From: Ornithinimicrobium sediminis
GTDB taxonomy: Bacteria; Actinomycetota; Actinomycetes; Actinomycetales; Dermatophilaceae
DNA: 64,000 nt
Assembly (NCBI RefSeq): GCF_021272345.1
Contig: NZ_JAJSDQ010000002.1
Span: 186,001 to 250,000, forward strand
Direction: 5' to 3'
The notes beneath the pieces are model-generated. The model was not told where the DNA came from. It made no database searches and saw nothing but the letters and a program-made list of their open reading frames with translations. The translations under genes and the position numbers were made by a program. Positions 8,178 through 16,676 of the stretch are shown here, one piece after another. The number at the start of each line of letters is the position of its first letter. The first letter of the stretch is position 1.

Positions 8178-9747
8178 GGGCTGCCTCCACCGCCTCGTCG
8201 GCGAGCTGCGTGCCCGCACCGCTGTAGAGATGCAGGACGGCGTGGGCGCCCAGGGCTCGGATCTCCTGCATCTCGTCGTCGTACTGCGCGATCGCGGCCA
8301 CCGTGCTCTGCACACCCCCGCGGTGGAGCAGGTGCAGCGCCTCGACGTTGGAGCCGTGGAAGGGCATCGCCAGGACGACCAGGTCGAGCGCGTCGGCCAG
8401 GCGGACCCGCTCCCAGAACGCGGCGTCGGTGGCGTCTCCCTCCTGCACGTCGAACCCCTGTGAGCACAGCGTCTTCACCCGGCTGAGGTCGGTCTCGATC
8501 CCGACCACCCGCTCGCCGTACTGGTCGCGCAGCTGCCGGTAGGCCGCGCTGCCGATGCGTCCCATGCCCAGGACGACCGCCTCGGCCTCGCGCAGGTCGA
8601 TGGGCCGGTCCTCCGGGTGCAGCCGGTCCGGTTCCTGCGGGGGCAGGCGCCGGATGAGGGCCGGCACGGAGAGGTGCTCGGTGCGGTTGGTGATCGCCGA
8701 CCCGACGAAGCTCAGGGCGACCGCGATCGAGAGGACGACCAGCCACTGCTGGTCGATGAACCCCGCGTCGACGCCGACAGCGGCGACGATGAGCGCGAAC
8801 TCGGAGTAGTTGCCCAGGGCGAGAGCAGCCAGCAAGGACGAGCGGTGGCTCAGCCGCATGCGCCACAGCAGCAGGAAGAAGCCCGCGGCCTTCAGCGGCA
8901 CCAGGAGGAGCAGGAGCACCGCCAGGACCGTGGTCTCGACCCCGGGCATGGCACCCAGGCCGATGGACAGGAAGAAGGCGACGAGCAGCAGCTCCTTGAT
9001 GGAGAACAGGCTCTTGGCGAGCTCGTTGGCCGCGGGGTGCCCGGCCATGAGGGCGCCCATGACCAGCGCCCCCAGGTCGCCCTTGATCCCGACGAGCTCG
9101 AACGCGGCGTATCCGGGCACGAACGCCACCACGATGCCGAAGAGGGCCTGCATCTCCCCGTGCGGCACCTGGTCCCAGATGCGGCGCATCCCCCAGGCCG
9201 CCGGCACGGCCAGCAGCAGCAGCAGAGCCCACGGGCTGGGAGGTGAGCCGCCGGCGGCGGTGAGGAAGAGCACGGCGGCGATGTCCTGCACGATGAGGAC
9301 GCCGATCGCCACCCGTCCGTAGTGGGACTGGGACTCGCTGCGGTCCGAGAGGACCTTCACGACGAAGACCGTGCTGGAGAAGGAGAGGGCGAAGGCGACC
9401 ATGAGCAGGCCGGTCCACCCGGCGTCGGCCAGCAGCGCCATGCCGGTCAGGCTCATCATGCCCAGCAGCACCAGGGCCACCAGCACGGTGGTGCTCATGT
9501 GGACGACCGTCGTCAGCCACACCTCGCGCCGCAGCAGGCTGCGGACGTCCAGCTTGAGCCCGATGCCGAAGAGCAGCAGGGTGACGCCGATGTCGGCGGC
9601 GACGTCGAGCCCGGGGAACTCGCCCACGTCGAGGGCGTTGAGCATGAACCCTGCCGCGAGGAACCCGACCAGCGGTGGCAGCCGCAGCCCGATCGCCAGC
9701 ATCGCCGCGATGAACGTGACGCCGAGGTAGATCGAGATGGTGGCCAT
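8164..9747 (-). CDS. Kef-type cation:proton antiporter with TrkA-N domain
   Basis: Monovalent cation:proton antiporter-2 (CPA2) protein of 527 residues. About 12 hydrophobic segments span residues 1-370, including VGFLAAGFMLNALD and the exchanger-like ALSFSSTVFVVKVL. A cytosolic TrkA-N/RCK Rossmann domain starts near residue 385 (VVLGMGRIGSAAY) with an acidic residue (ETD) after the second strand, suggesting NAD(H)-type ligand binding. It probably exchanges K+ for H+. The ATG at 9747 has a GAGGGAG site. It lies 31 bp after ectC and overlaps the GMC gene, forming ectC-antiporter-GMC. Confidence 0.9.
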   Translation of the reverse strand: MATISIYLGVTFIAAMLAIGLRLPPLVGFLAAGFMLNALDVGEFPGLDVAADIGVTLLLFGIGLKLDVRSLLRREVWLTTVVHMSTTVLVALVLLGMMSLTGMALLADAGWTGLLMVAFALSFSSTVFVVKVLSDRSESQSHYGRVAIGVLIVQDIAAVLFLTAAGGSPPSPWALLLLLAVPAAWGMRRIWDQVPHGEMQALFGIVVAFVPGYAAFELVGIKGDLGALVMGALMAGHPAANELAKSLFSIKELLLVAFFLSIGLGAMPGVETTVLAVLLLLLVPLKAAGFFLLLWRMRLSHRSSLLAALALGNYSEFALIVAAVGVDAGFIDQQWLVVLSIAVALSFVGSAITNRTEHLSVPALIRRLPPQEPDRLHPEDRPIDLREAEAVVLGMGRIGSAAYRQLRDQYGERVVGIETDLSRVKTLCSQGFDVQEGDATDAAFWERVRLADALDLVVLAMPFHGSNVEALHLLHRGGVQSTVAAIAQYDDEMQEIRALGAHAVLHLYSGAGTQLADEAVEAARERT

Positions 9748-9778
9748 GTCCGCTCCCTCGCGTGTCTCGACCGGGCCG

Positions 9779-10198
9779 TCAGGGGGCGTGCGCCGGGTCG
9801 TCGCCCGCTGCGTCGTGGGTGAGCAGTGGGTAGACGCCGTGCTCGTCGTGGACCTCGCGCCCGGTGACCGGGGGGTTGAAGACGCAGGCCATGTGCAGGT
9901 CCGTCTCGGCGACGACCGTGTGCCGCTCGTGGCCGTCCAGGAGGTACATCGTGCCGGGCCGGATGGGGTGCTCCTGACCGGTCTCCCGGTCGACCAGGGT
10001 GCCGGTGCCGGCGTAGCAGTAGACGCACTCCACATGGTGCGCGTACCACATCTCGGTGGCGGTGCCGGCATACAGCACGGTGTCGTGGAAGGAGAACCCG
10101 ACGCCGTCCTCGGCCAGCACGAAGCGGCGGCTGCGCCACGTGCCATGCTCGACATCGCGCTCGGTGTCGTCCAGGTCGTGCAGATGAAGGACCTTCAT
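9779..10198 (-). CDS. ectC: L-ectoine synthase (EctC), no ectA or ectB nearby
   Basis: Cupin-fold hydro-lyase that cyclises N-gamma-acetyl-2,4-diaminobutyrate to the osmolyte ectoine. At 139 residues it has the family length, and the family blocks are clear: [20 protein letters not shown], then [34 protein letters not shown] and [17 protein letters not shown]. No diaminobutyrate aminotransferase (ectB) or acetyltransferase (ectA) gene is adjacent; the neighbours are a K+/H+ antiporter and a GMC oxidoreductase. The ATG follows a TAGCCT leaderless module. It may rely on ectAB elsewhere, on external substrate, or act on another substrate. Confidence 0.9.
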   Translation of the reverse strand: MKVLHLHDLDDTERDVEHGTWRSRRFVLAEDGVGFSFHDTVLYAGTATEMWYAHHVECVYCYAGTGTLVDRETGQEHPIRPGTMYLLDGHERHTVVAETDLHMACVFNPPVTGREVHDEHGVYPLLTHDAAGDDPAHAP

Positions 10199-10210
10199 GG
10201 GGCCAGGCTA
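10199..10210 (-). promoter_or_regulatory. Leaderless promoter -10 of ectC
   Basis: On the minus strand TAGCCT (10210-10205) is followed by 6 nt and then the ATG at 10198. Confidence 0.62.
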
Positions 10211-10263
10211 TCCGGGCGCGACATAATGCAGGCACGTGCCGTCGAGGGATGAGGAGCCCGCAC

Positions 10264-11169
10264 ATGACCGAGACCCATCCGGTGGTCGTCGTCGGGGTCG
10301 ACGGGTCGGGATCCGACGGTGCAGCGCTGCTCTGGGCCGCCGACACCGCCCGGCTGCACGGCGCACGGCTGCGCATCGTCCATGCCGTCGAGGCCCTCTC
10401 CATGGGCGCCATGGCCGTGGAGATGGGCACCCCGACCCCCGAGATGACCGGGGCACTGGCAGCGGTCGGGGTGGCGCCCGGGGTCGCGGCGACCGCCGCC
10501 GAGCAGGTGCGACAGCGGCACCCGGACCTGCAGGTGGAGGTGCTCGAGGCGATGGGAGGCGCGTCCGCCCTCATGCTCGCCCAGCAGGACGACGCCCTGA
10601 TGCTGGTCGTCGGGCGGGGACGCAAGACGGCCCTGGACCAGATCCTGATGGGCACCACGTCGCTCGCCACGGTGACGCACGCCCGTTGTCCGGTCGCTGT
10701 CGTCGACCCCGAGGTCGGCAACGACGACGCTCCCCGGGGACGCGTCGTCGTCGCGCTCGACGGGGGCCGGGACAGCGAACGCGCGGCGGAGACCGCCTTC
10801 GCGGAGGCCGAGCTGCGCGGCGCCACGCTCGTCGGGCTCAACGTCTGGCACATCGAGGTCGTCAACGGGTATGTCGTGACGGAGCCGTCCAGCCCGGAGT
10901 GGCGGGAGATCGAGGAGCGTCAGACCCGTCGCGTCGAGGCGGCCCTGGCGCAGGCCCACGAGCGCCACCCCTCCGTGACGACGGAGGTCGCCGTCCTGCA
11001 CGGCCCCAGCGCACGCGTCATCGCGCAGCAGAGCACCGAGGCCGACCTGCTGGTCATGGGCACGCGGGGCAAGGGCGGCTTCGTGGGCAAGCTCCTGGGC
11101 TCGACCAGCCAGAAGGTGCTGCAGGTGGCCCGCTGCCCCGTGGTCGTCGTGCGCTCCCGCGACAGCTGA
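10264..11169 (+). CDS. Tandem-domain universal stress protein
   Basis: A 301-residue cytosolic protein with two Usp domains, about residues 5-145 and 155-300. Each begins with the family strand-turn (VVVGVDGSG, VVVALDGGRD). The second retains the ATP-binding pattern G-x2-G-x9-G-S/T (GTRGKGGFVGKLLGSTS near residues 265-281); the first is degenerate there (GRGRKTALDQILMGTTS), so ATP may bind in one half only. The start at 10264 uses GAGGAG with a 7-nt spacer; an in-frame ATG at 10249 lacks one. A CATAAT -10 candidate lies at 10222-10227. It is divergent from ectC, which fits a stress-response neighbourhood. Confidence 0.9.
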   Translation: MTETHPVVVVGVDGSGSDGAALLWAADTARLHGARLRIVHAVEALSMGAMAVEMGTPTPEMTGALAAVGVAPGVAATAAEQVRQRHPDLQVEVLEAMGGASALMLAQQDDALMLVVGRGRKTALDQILMGTTSLATVTHARCPVAVVDPEVGNDDAPRGRVVVALDGGRDSERAAETAFAEAELRGATLVGLNVWHIEVVNGYVVTEPSSPEWREIEERQTRRVEAALAQAHERHPSVTTEVAVLHGPSARVIAQQSTEADLLVMGTRGKGGFVGKLLGSTSQKVLQVARCPVVVVRSRDS

Positions 11170-11205
11170 GTTGTCACCTGCCCTGTGATGGGGTGAGGTG
11201 GAGGG

Positions 11206-12174
11206 ATGACCCGCTACGGATTCCACGCCTCCCACGAGCAGATCGACCCACGTCGGCTGCTGACCGACGTGCAGCACGCCGAGCAGGCAGGCTTCCAGAT
11301 GGCGATGTGCTCCGACCACTTCTCCCCGTGGAGCGAGCGTCAGGGCCACGCGGGCTACACCTGGGCCTGGCTCGGGGCGGCGCTGGCCACGACGGACCTG
11401 TCCTTCGGCTGCGTCTGTGCACCCGGCCAGCGCTACCATCCCGCGATCGTGGCGCAGAAGATCGCCACCCTGGCCGTCATGTTCCCCGGCCGGGTCTGGA
11501 CCGCGCTGGGCAGCGGTGAGGCGATGAACGAGCACATCACCGGTGACCGCTGGCCGCCGAAGGCGGTGCGCACCGAGCGGCTGGAGGAGTGTGTCGACGT
11601 GATCCGTCGCATGCTCGCCGGCGAGGAGGTCTCGCACGACGGGCTGGTCACCGTCGACCGGGCACGGCTGTGGGACCGGCCGGAGGAGATGCCGGCCCTC
11701 ATCGGCCCGGTGGTCACCGTCGAGTCGGCGGCCCGCGTCGCGTCGTGGGCCGACGGTCTCATCACCATCAACCAGCCGCACGACACGCTGCGCCGCATCA
11801 TCGACGCCTACCGCGGCGCGGGCGGCACCGGGCCCGTGGTGCTGCAGGTGCACCTGTCGCACGCCGCGACCCGGGACGAGGCGGAGGCCCTCGCCTTCGA
11901 CCAGTGGCGCACCAACGTCTTCGACACACCGGTCGCGTGGAACACCGAGACGGCCGAGACCTTCGACGCCATGGGTGCCCACGTCACGATGGACTCCGTG
12001 CACCAGGCGGTGCGCGTCTCGGAGAGTCTCGACCAGCACGTGCAGTGGCTGGGGGAGTACGCCGACCTGGGGTTCGACGACATCTACCTGCACCACGTGG
12101 GCCAGGAGCAGACCGCCTACATCGACGCGTTCGGCGAGAGCGTGCTCCCGCAGCTCGCCGGACGGAAGGGCTGA
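11206..12174 (+). CDS. Luciferase-like flavin oxidoreductase, TIGR03885-like
   Basis: TIM-barrel flavin-dependent monooxygenase/reductase of the luciferase-like superfamily, 322 residues. Family features include YGFHASHEQI at the N-terminus, MCSDHFSPW near residue 30, the FPGRVWTALGSGEAMNE block and the C-terminal LGFDDIYLHHVG. The pattern fits the probable non-F420 subgroup TIGR03885, though cofactor choice cannot be proven here. It ends 3 bp before the GH13 gene, so the two are almost certainly co-transcribed. A purine-rich GGTGGAGGG lies directly before the ATG. Confidence 0.85.
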   Translation: MTRYGFHASHEQIDPRRLLTDVQHAEQAGFQMAMCSDHFSPWSERQGHAGYTWAWLGAALATTDLSFGCVCAPGQRYHPAIVAQKIATLAVMFPGRVWTALGSGEAMNEHITGDRWPPKAVRTERLEECVDVIRRMLAGEEVSHDGLVTVDRARLWDRPEEMPALIGPVVTVESAARVASWADGLITINQPHDTLRRIIDAYRGAGGTGPVVLQVHLSHAATRDEAEALAFDQWRTNVFDTPVAWNTETAETFDAMGAHVTMDSVHQAVRVSESLDQHVQWLGEYADLGFDDIYLHHVGQEQTAYIDAFGESVLPQLAGRKG

Positions 12175-12177
12175 GCC

Positions 12178-13854
12178 ATGCGCATCACCGACACCAGCGA
12201 CCTGTGGTGGAAGAACGCCGTCATCTACTGTCTCGACATCGAGACGTTCGACGACGCCAACGGGGACGGCACCGGGGACCTGGCCGGCCTGGCGCGGCGC
12301 ATCGACTACCTCGCCGACCTCGGCATCACCTGCCTGTGGCTGATGCCGTTCTACCCCAGCCCGGACAAGGACGACGGCTACGACGTCAGCGACTTCTACG
12401 GGGTCGACCCCCGTCTGGGCAACCACGGCGAGCTCGTGGAGGTCATCCGGACCGCCCACGACCGTGGCATCCGGGTCATCGCCGACCTCATCGTCAACCA
12501 CACCTCCGACCAGCACCCCTGGTTCAAGGCCGCCCGGCGCAGCAAGGACGGCCCCTACCGCGACTACTACGTCTGGCGCGACTCCGAGCCGCCGGACACC
12601 TCCGACAAGGTGGTCTTCCCCGACGAGGAGGACTCGATCTGGGAGCTGGACGAGCGCACGGGGGAGTGGTACCTGCACCACTTCTACGCCCACCAGCCCG
12701 ACCTGAACGTCGCGAACCCCGCGGTCCGGGACGAGATCATGCGGGTGATCGGCTTCTGGCTCGAGCTGGGGATCGACGGCTTCCGGGTCGACGCCGTGCC
12801 CTTCTTCCTCGACGACATCGAGACCCGGGCCTCCGACGGCCTGGCCGGAGACCCCCACGAGCTGCTGCGGCAGATCCGGGCCTTCCTGTCGCGCCGCAAG
12901 GGCAGCGCCATGATGCTCGGCGAGGTCAACGTCACGCACGAGCAGCAGCTGGCGTACTTCGGCGGGGAGACCGGCGGCGAGCTGGACATGATGTTCGACT
13001 TCATCGCCATGCAGGCGGCCTACCTCTCGATGGCCCGGGGTGACGCCCGCCCGCTCGCCACGGCACTGGCCGACCGGCCCCCGATCCACCCCACCTGCCA
13101 GTGGGCGACGTTCCTGCGCAACCACGACGAGCTGACGCTCGACAAGCTGTCGGAGGCGGAGCGCCAGGAGGTCTTCGCGGCGTTCGGACCCGAGGAGCGG
13201 ATGCAGGTCTTCGGGCGAGGCCTCAAGCGGCGCCTGCCGCCGATGCTCGGGGGCGACCCGCGGCGGGTGCGGATGGCCTACAGCCTGCTGTTCTCCATGC
13301 CGGGCACGCCGACGCTGTTCTACGGTGAGGAGATCGGCATGGGCGAGGACCTCGCGGCCGAGGGACGCATGGCCGTGCGGACACCCATGCAGTGGACGCC
13401 TGGCAGGAACGGCGGCTTCTCGACCGCGGCACCGAGCAGGCTCGTCCAGCCGGTCGCCCCCGACGGCTACGCCCCGGAGCACGTCAACGCGGCCGACCAG
13501 ATCCGCGACCCCGACTCCCTCTGGACGTTCGTCCGGTCGCTCATCGTGGCCTACCGCGACTGCCCGGAGATCGGGTGGGGCGACGTGGAGATCGTCGAGC
13601 AGCCGCACGCCCAGGTGCTGGCCCACCAGTGCGTGCTGGACGGCTCCGCGGTGCTGGCCGTGCACAACCTGGCCGCCGAGCCGGTCACCCTGGACGTGCC
13701 GGTGCCCCAGGTCGACGACGACCAGGAGGTCGTCGACGTCCTGGAAGGGGGCAGGGTCGAGGTGCGGGACGACGGCACCACCGAGCTGTCGCTGGACGGC
13801 TACGGCTACCGCTGGCTGCGGGTGCGGGGCGGCTCGGGTCCACGCCCGGCCTGA
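12178..13854 (+). CDS. GH13 alpha-glucosidase/trehalose-synthase-like enzyme
   Basis: A 558-residue glycoside hydrolase family 13 protein, closest in layout to maltose alpha-D-glucosyltransferases (trehalose synthase, TreS). The N-terminal WWKNAVIYCLDIETF, the DGYDVSDFYGVDPRLG and NHTSDQHPWF blocks and the three catalytic residues are present: Asp in GFRVDAVP (about 205), Glu in MLGEVN (about 249) and Asp in LRNHDEL (about 317). A C-terminal beta domain starts near 470. It may hydrolyse or isomerise alpha-glucosides. Given the ectC, antiporter and Usp neighbours, a link to compatible solutes is reasonable inference. Confidence 0.87.
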   Translation: MRITDTSDLWWKNAVIYCLDIETFDDANGDGTGDLAGLARRIDYLADLGITCLWLMPFYPSPDKDDGYDVSDFYGVDPRLGNHGELVEVIRTAHDRGIRVIADLIVNHTSDQHPWFKAARRSKDGPYRDYYVWRDSEPPDTSDKVVFPDEEDSIWELDERTGEWYLHHFYAHQPDLNVANPAVRDEIMRVIGFWLELGIDGFRVDAVPFFLDDIETRASDGLAGDPHELLRQIRAFLSRRKGSAMMLGEVNVTHEQQLAYFGGETGGELDMMFDFIAMQAAYLSMARGDARPLATALADRPPIHPTCQWATFLRNHDELTLDKLSEAERQEVFAAFGPEERMQVFGRGLKRRLPPMLGGDPRRVRMAYSLLFSMPGTPTLFYGEEIGMGEDLAAEGRMAVRTPMQWTPGRNGGFSTAAPSRLVQPVAPDGYAPEHVNAADQIRDPDSLWTFVRSLIVAYRDCPEIGWGDVEIVEQPHAQVLAHQCVLDGSAVLAVHNLAAEPVTLDVPVPQVDDDQEVVDVLEGGRVEVRDDGTTELSLDGYGYRWLRVRGGSGPRPA

Positions 13855-13926
13855 GGCGGCATCCCGACCGTAGGGTGATTAACGACACATCGCCGTCACG
13901 GAATTGATTTCGGGTGCCACGTGTGC

Positions 13927-13945
13927 TGAGGTAAGGCTGTCCTAA
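13927..13945 (+). promoter_or_regulatory. Candidate DtxR/IdeR-type iron box
   Basis: TGAGGTAAGGCTGTCCTAA matches the IdeR consensus TTAGGTTAGGCTAACCTAA at 15 of 19 positions. It sits 26 bp before the start of the iron-binding lipoprotein gene, where iron-loaded DtxR/IdeR would block transcription. A TTGATT (-35-like) lies upstream at about 13907. Operator identity is inferred from the consensus and from the genes it precedes. Confidence 0.72.
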
Positions 13946-13971
13946 CCCGCACACCCCAAGGAGTCCCGCTC

Positions 13972-15048
13972 GTGGCTCGACGCACCATCCGCCCCACGCG
14001 CACCGCCGCGCTGGTGGCCGCCCTCGCTCTCACCACCGGACTGGCCGCCTGCGGCGACGACGGGCAGAGCACGACCGACGCCGAGGAGAACGGCGCCACC
14101 GCCGGGGAGTCCGACGGCACGCTCACGCTGTACAGCGGCCGCAACGAGGAGCTCGTGGGCCCCGTCATCGACCTGTTCACCGAGGAGACCGGCATCGAGG
14201 TCGAGGTCCGCTACGGCGGGACCGCCGAGATGGCCGCCCAGCTCCTGGAGGAGGGGGACAGCTCGCCGGCCGACGCGTTCCTGGCCCAGGACGCAGGCGC
14301 CCTGGGCGCCGTGAGCGCCGAGGGGATGCTGGAGGGCATCCACCAGGAGACCCTCGACCTCGTGCCCGAGACCTACCGCTCCGCCGACAACACCTGGGTC
14401 GGTGTCACGGGCCGCTCGCGCGTGCTGATCTACAACACGTCCGCGGTGTCGGCCGAGGAGCTGCCGGAGTCCGTCTTCGAGCTCACCGAGCCGGACTGGG
14501 AGGGCCGCGTGGGCATCGCCCCGACCAACGCCTCGTTCCAGGCCTTCGTCACCGCCATGCGCATCCAGCACGGCGAGGACGTCGCCCGGCAGTGGCTCGA
14601 GGACCTGGCCGCCAACGACCCGCAGATCCGGGAAGGCAACGGCCTCATCGTCGCGGACGTCAACGACGGCGTGGTCGACACCGGCCTCGTGAACCACTAC
14701 TACCTCTACGAGCTCGCGGAGGAGCAGGGTGTCACCGTGGACGAGATGGACGCGGCACACCACTTCTTCCCGGACGGGGACACCGGCGCGCTGGTCAACA
14801 TCTCCGGTGTCGGGCTGGTCGGCGAGCAGCCCGACGGCGACGCCCAGGCGTTCGTCGACTACCTGCTCAGCACCGCGGGCCAGGAGTACTTCCGCGGCGA
14901 GACCCACGAGTACCCCCTCGTCGAGGGCGTGGACGCCGAGGAGGGGCTCCCCGCGCTGGACGACCTCGAGGTGCCCGACATCGACCTCAACGACCTCGAG
15001 GACCTGCAGACCACCGTCGAGATGATCAGCGAGGCAGGCCTGTCCTGA
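13972..15048 (+). CDS. fbpA: Iron(III) ABC transporter substrate-binding lipoprotein
   Basis: Extracellular ferric-iron-binding lipoprotein of the FbpA/FutA class, 358 residues. The signal peptide ends in a lipobox LAAC with Cys27. The mature domain starts LTLYSGRNEELV, typical of the family, and contains the paired tyrosines used for Fe(III) coordination in NHYYLY near residues 242-246. The GTG start has AAGGAG with a 6-nt spacer. First gene of fbpABC, behind a DtxR/IdeR-like box, so induction by iron limitation is expected. The C-terminus is acidic and ends in the overlap with the permease start. Confidence 0.92.
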   Translation: MARRTIRPTRTAALVAALALTTGLAACGDDGQSTTDAEENGATAGESDGTLTLYSGRNEELVGPVIDLFTEETGIEVEVRYGGTAEMAAQLLEEGDSSPADAFLAQDAGALGAVSAEGMLEGIHQETLDLVPETYRSADNTWVGVTGRSRVLIYNTSAVSAEELPESVFELTEPDWEGRVGIAPTNASFQAFVTAMRIQHGEDVARQWLEDLAANDPQIREGNGLIVADVNDGVVDTGLVNHYYLYELAEEQGVTVDEMDAAHHFFPDGDTGALVNISGVGLVGEQPDGDAQAFVDYLLSTAGQEYFRGETHEYPLVEGVDAEEGLPALDDLEVPDIDLNDLEDLQTTVEMISEAGLS

Positions 15049-16676
15049 CCCGTCGACCCCCTCTGGTGCTGACCGCCGGGGCCCTTGCGGCCACGGCGGT
15101 CGCACTCATCCCTCTGGTCTACCTGCTGCTGCGCACGGTGCAGGCCGGCCTGCCGGCGTGGTGGGACCGGGTCACGACCCCTCGGGTCGCCGAGCTGACG
15201 ATGACCAGCATCCTGCTGGGCGTCGTCGTCTCGGTCGGCTGCCTGGTGGTCGGGGTGGGCAGCGCCTACCTCGTGACCCGCACGAACGTCCCGGGGCGTG
15301 GGCTCTTCGCCGTGGTCGCCGCCCTGCCCCTGGCCGTGCCCAGCTACGTCGCCGCCTTCACCTGGGTCTCGGTGGCCGACCTCTGGTCCTCCACCGCACG
15401 GTTCGAGGGCTTCTGGCCGGCTGCGCTCGTGCTCACCCTCTACACCTACCCCTACGTCTACCTGCCCGTGGCTGCGGCGCTCGTCGGTGCCGACCAGGCG
15501 CAGGAGGAGGTGGCGCGCTCGCTGGGGCGGGGCCCGTGGAGCACCCTGTTCACCGTGACCCTCCCGCAGGTGCGTCCTGCCGTCGCGGGCGGGTCCCTGC
15601 TGGCGGTGCTCTACGTGCTCGCCGACTTCGGGGCGGTGTCCATCCTGCGGGTCGACACCTTCACCCGGGCCATCTTCACCGCCTTCACGGCCGGGTTCGA
15701 CCGGATCGGGGCGCTGACCCTGTCGACGTTGCTCCTCCTCCTCACCCTCGTGATCCTCACCCTGGAGTCGCGGACCCGGCGCTCGGGCGCCCGCTACTCC
15801 AGCCGCGGCACCTCGCGCCCGGTGCAGCCGGCGGACCTGGGGGTATGGCGGTGGGCCGGGCTGGCGGGTCTGCTGGCCGTGGCGGCAGCCGCCCTCGGGG
15901 TCCCCGCCCTGTCGATGGTTCGGTGGGTCGGTGCCGGGGTGTCGCGGCCCGACTCGGTCGCCGACGTCGCCGCTGCAGCCGCGGGCTCGCTGAGCGTCTC
16001 GCTGGCCGGCACGGTGGTGACCATGCTGCTGGCCGTGCCGGTGGGCCTGCTGGCGGCGCGCCACTCCAGCCGGCTGAGCGCAGCCCTGGAGCGTGCGGCC
16101 TACGTCGCACACAGCCTGCCCGGCATCGTCGTGGGCCTGTCGCTGGTCTTCTTCGGGGTCACCGTCGCCCTGCCCCTCTACCAGACCACCTGGCTGCTGG
16201 CGCTGGCCTACGCGACGCTCTTCCTGCCCCTGGGGGTGGCAGCCGTCATCGGGGCGGCGGGCCAGGCGCCGCCCAGCCTGGAGGAGGTCGGCCAGTCGCT
16301 CGGGCGCAACCGCTGGGAGGTGTTCCGCACCATCACGCTGCCGCTGACCATGCCGGGGGTGGGTGCCGGGGCCGCGCTGGTGTTCCTCGCCTGTATGAAG
16401 GAGCTGCCGGCGACGCTCCTGCTGCGACCCACCGGGCTGGACACGCTCGCGACCGAGCTGTGGCAGGCCACGGGTGTGCAGCGGTATGCGGAGGCGGCCC
16501 CGTACGCGTTCCTCCTGGTGGTGCTGGCTGCGCTCCCGACCTGGGTGCTGGCCAGGCGCACCGGCGTGGTCGGTGCGCCGCGGCTGGAGCGGCGGCCGGA
16601 GGTGCTGGACCTGGTCACCGAGGACCCGGGTGACAATAGAGTCCTGACCGGTGCCGGAACGGGAGGTGAGCAGTGA
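15045..16676 (+). CDS. fbpB: Iron ABC transporter permease, two fused permease halves
   Basis: Inner-membrane iron importer of about 543 residues with roughly 12 membrane segments. Each half has its own EAA-type loop contacting the ATPase: EEVARSLGRGPWSTLFTVTL near residue 155 and LEEVGQSLGRNRWEVFRTIT near residue 415. The start is uncertain. No ATG, GTG or TTG lies in frame between the fbpA stop and the first membrane segment except GTG 15066, which would remove the positively charged N-terminus. CTG 15045 overlaps the fbpA stop as CTGA and yields MTRRPP before the first helix, so it is preferred. Confidence 0.9.
   Translation: MTRRPPLVLTAGALAATAVALIPLVYLLLRTVQAGLPAWWDRVTTPRVAELTMTSILLGVVVSVGCLVVGVGSAYLVTRTNVPGRGLFAVVAALPLAVPSYVAAFTWVSVADLWSSTARFEGFWPAALVLTLYTYPYVYLPVAAALVGADQAQEEVARSLGRGPWSTLFTVTLPQVRPAVAGGSLLAVLYVLADFGAVSILRVDTFTRAIFTAFTAGFDRIGALTLSTLLLLLTLVILTLESRTRRSGARYSSRGTSRPVQPADLGVWRWAGLAGLLAVAAAALGVPALSMVRWVGAGVSRPDSVADVAAAAAGSLSVSLAGTVVTMLLAVPVGLLAARHSSRLSAALERAAYVAHSLPGIVVGLSLVFFGVTVALPLYQTTWLLALAYATLFLPLGVAAVIGAAGQAPPSLEEVGQSLGRNRWEVFRTITLPLTMPGVGAGAALVFLACMKELPATLLLRPTGLDTLATELWQATGVQRYAEAAPYAFLLVVLAALPTWVLARRTGVVGAPRLERRPEVLDLVTEDPGDNRVLTGAGTGGEQ

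Noticed and set aside
10195-13665. 1156-codon open frame on the minus strand
   Set aside because: It lies antisense to three clear genes (Usp, flavin oxidoreductase, GH13) and has the Val/Gly/Arg/Asp-rich composition expected from reading GC-rich codons in the opposite frame.
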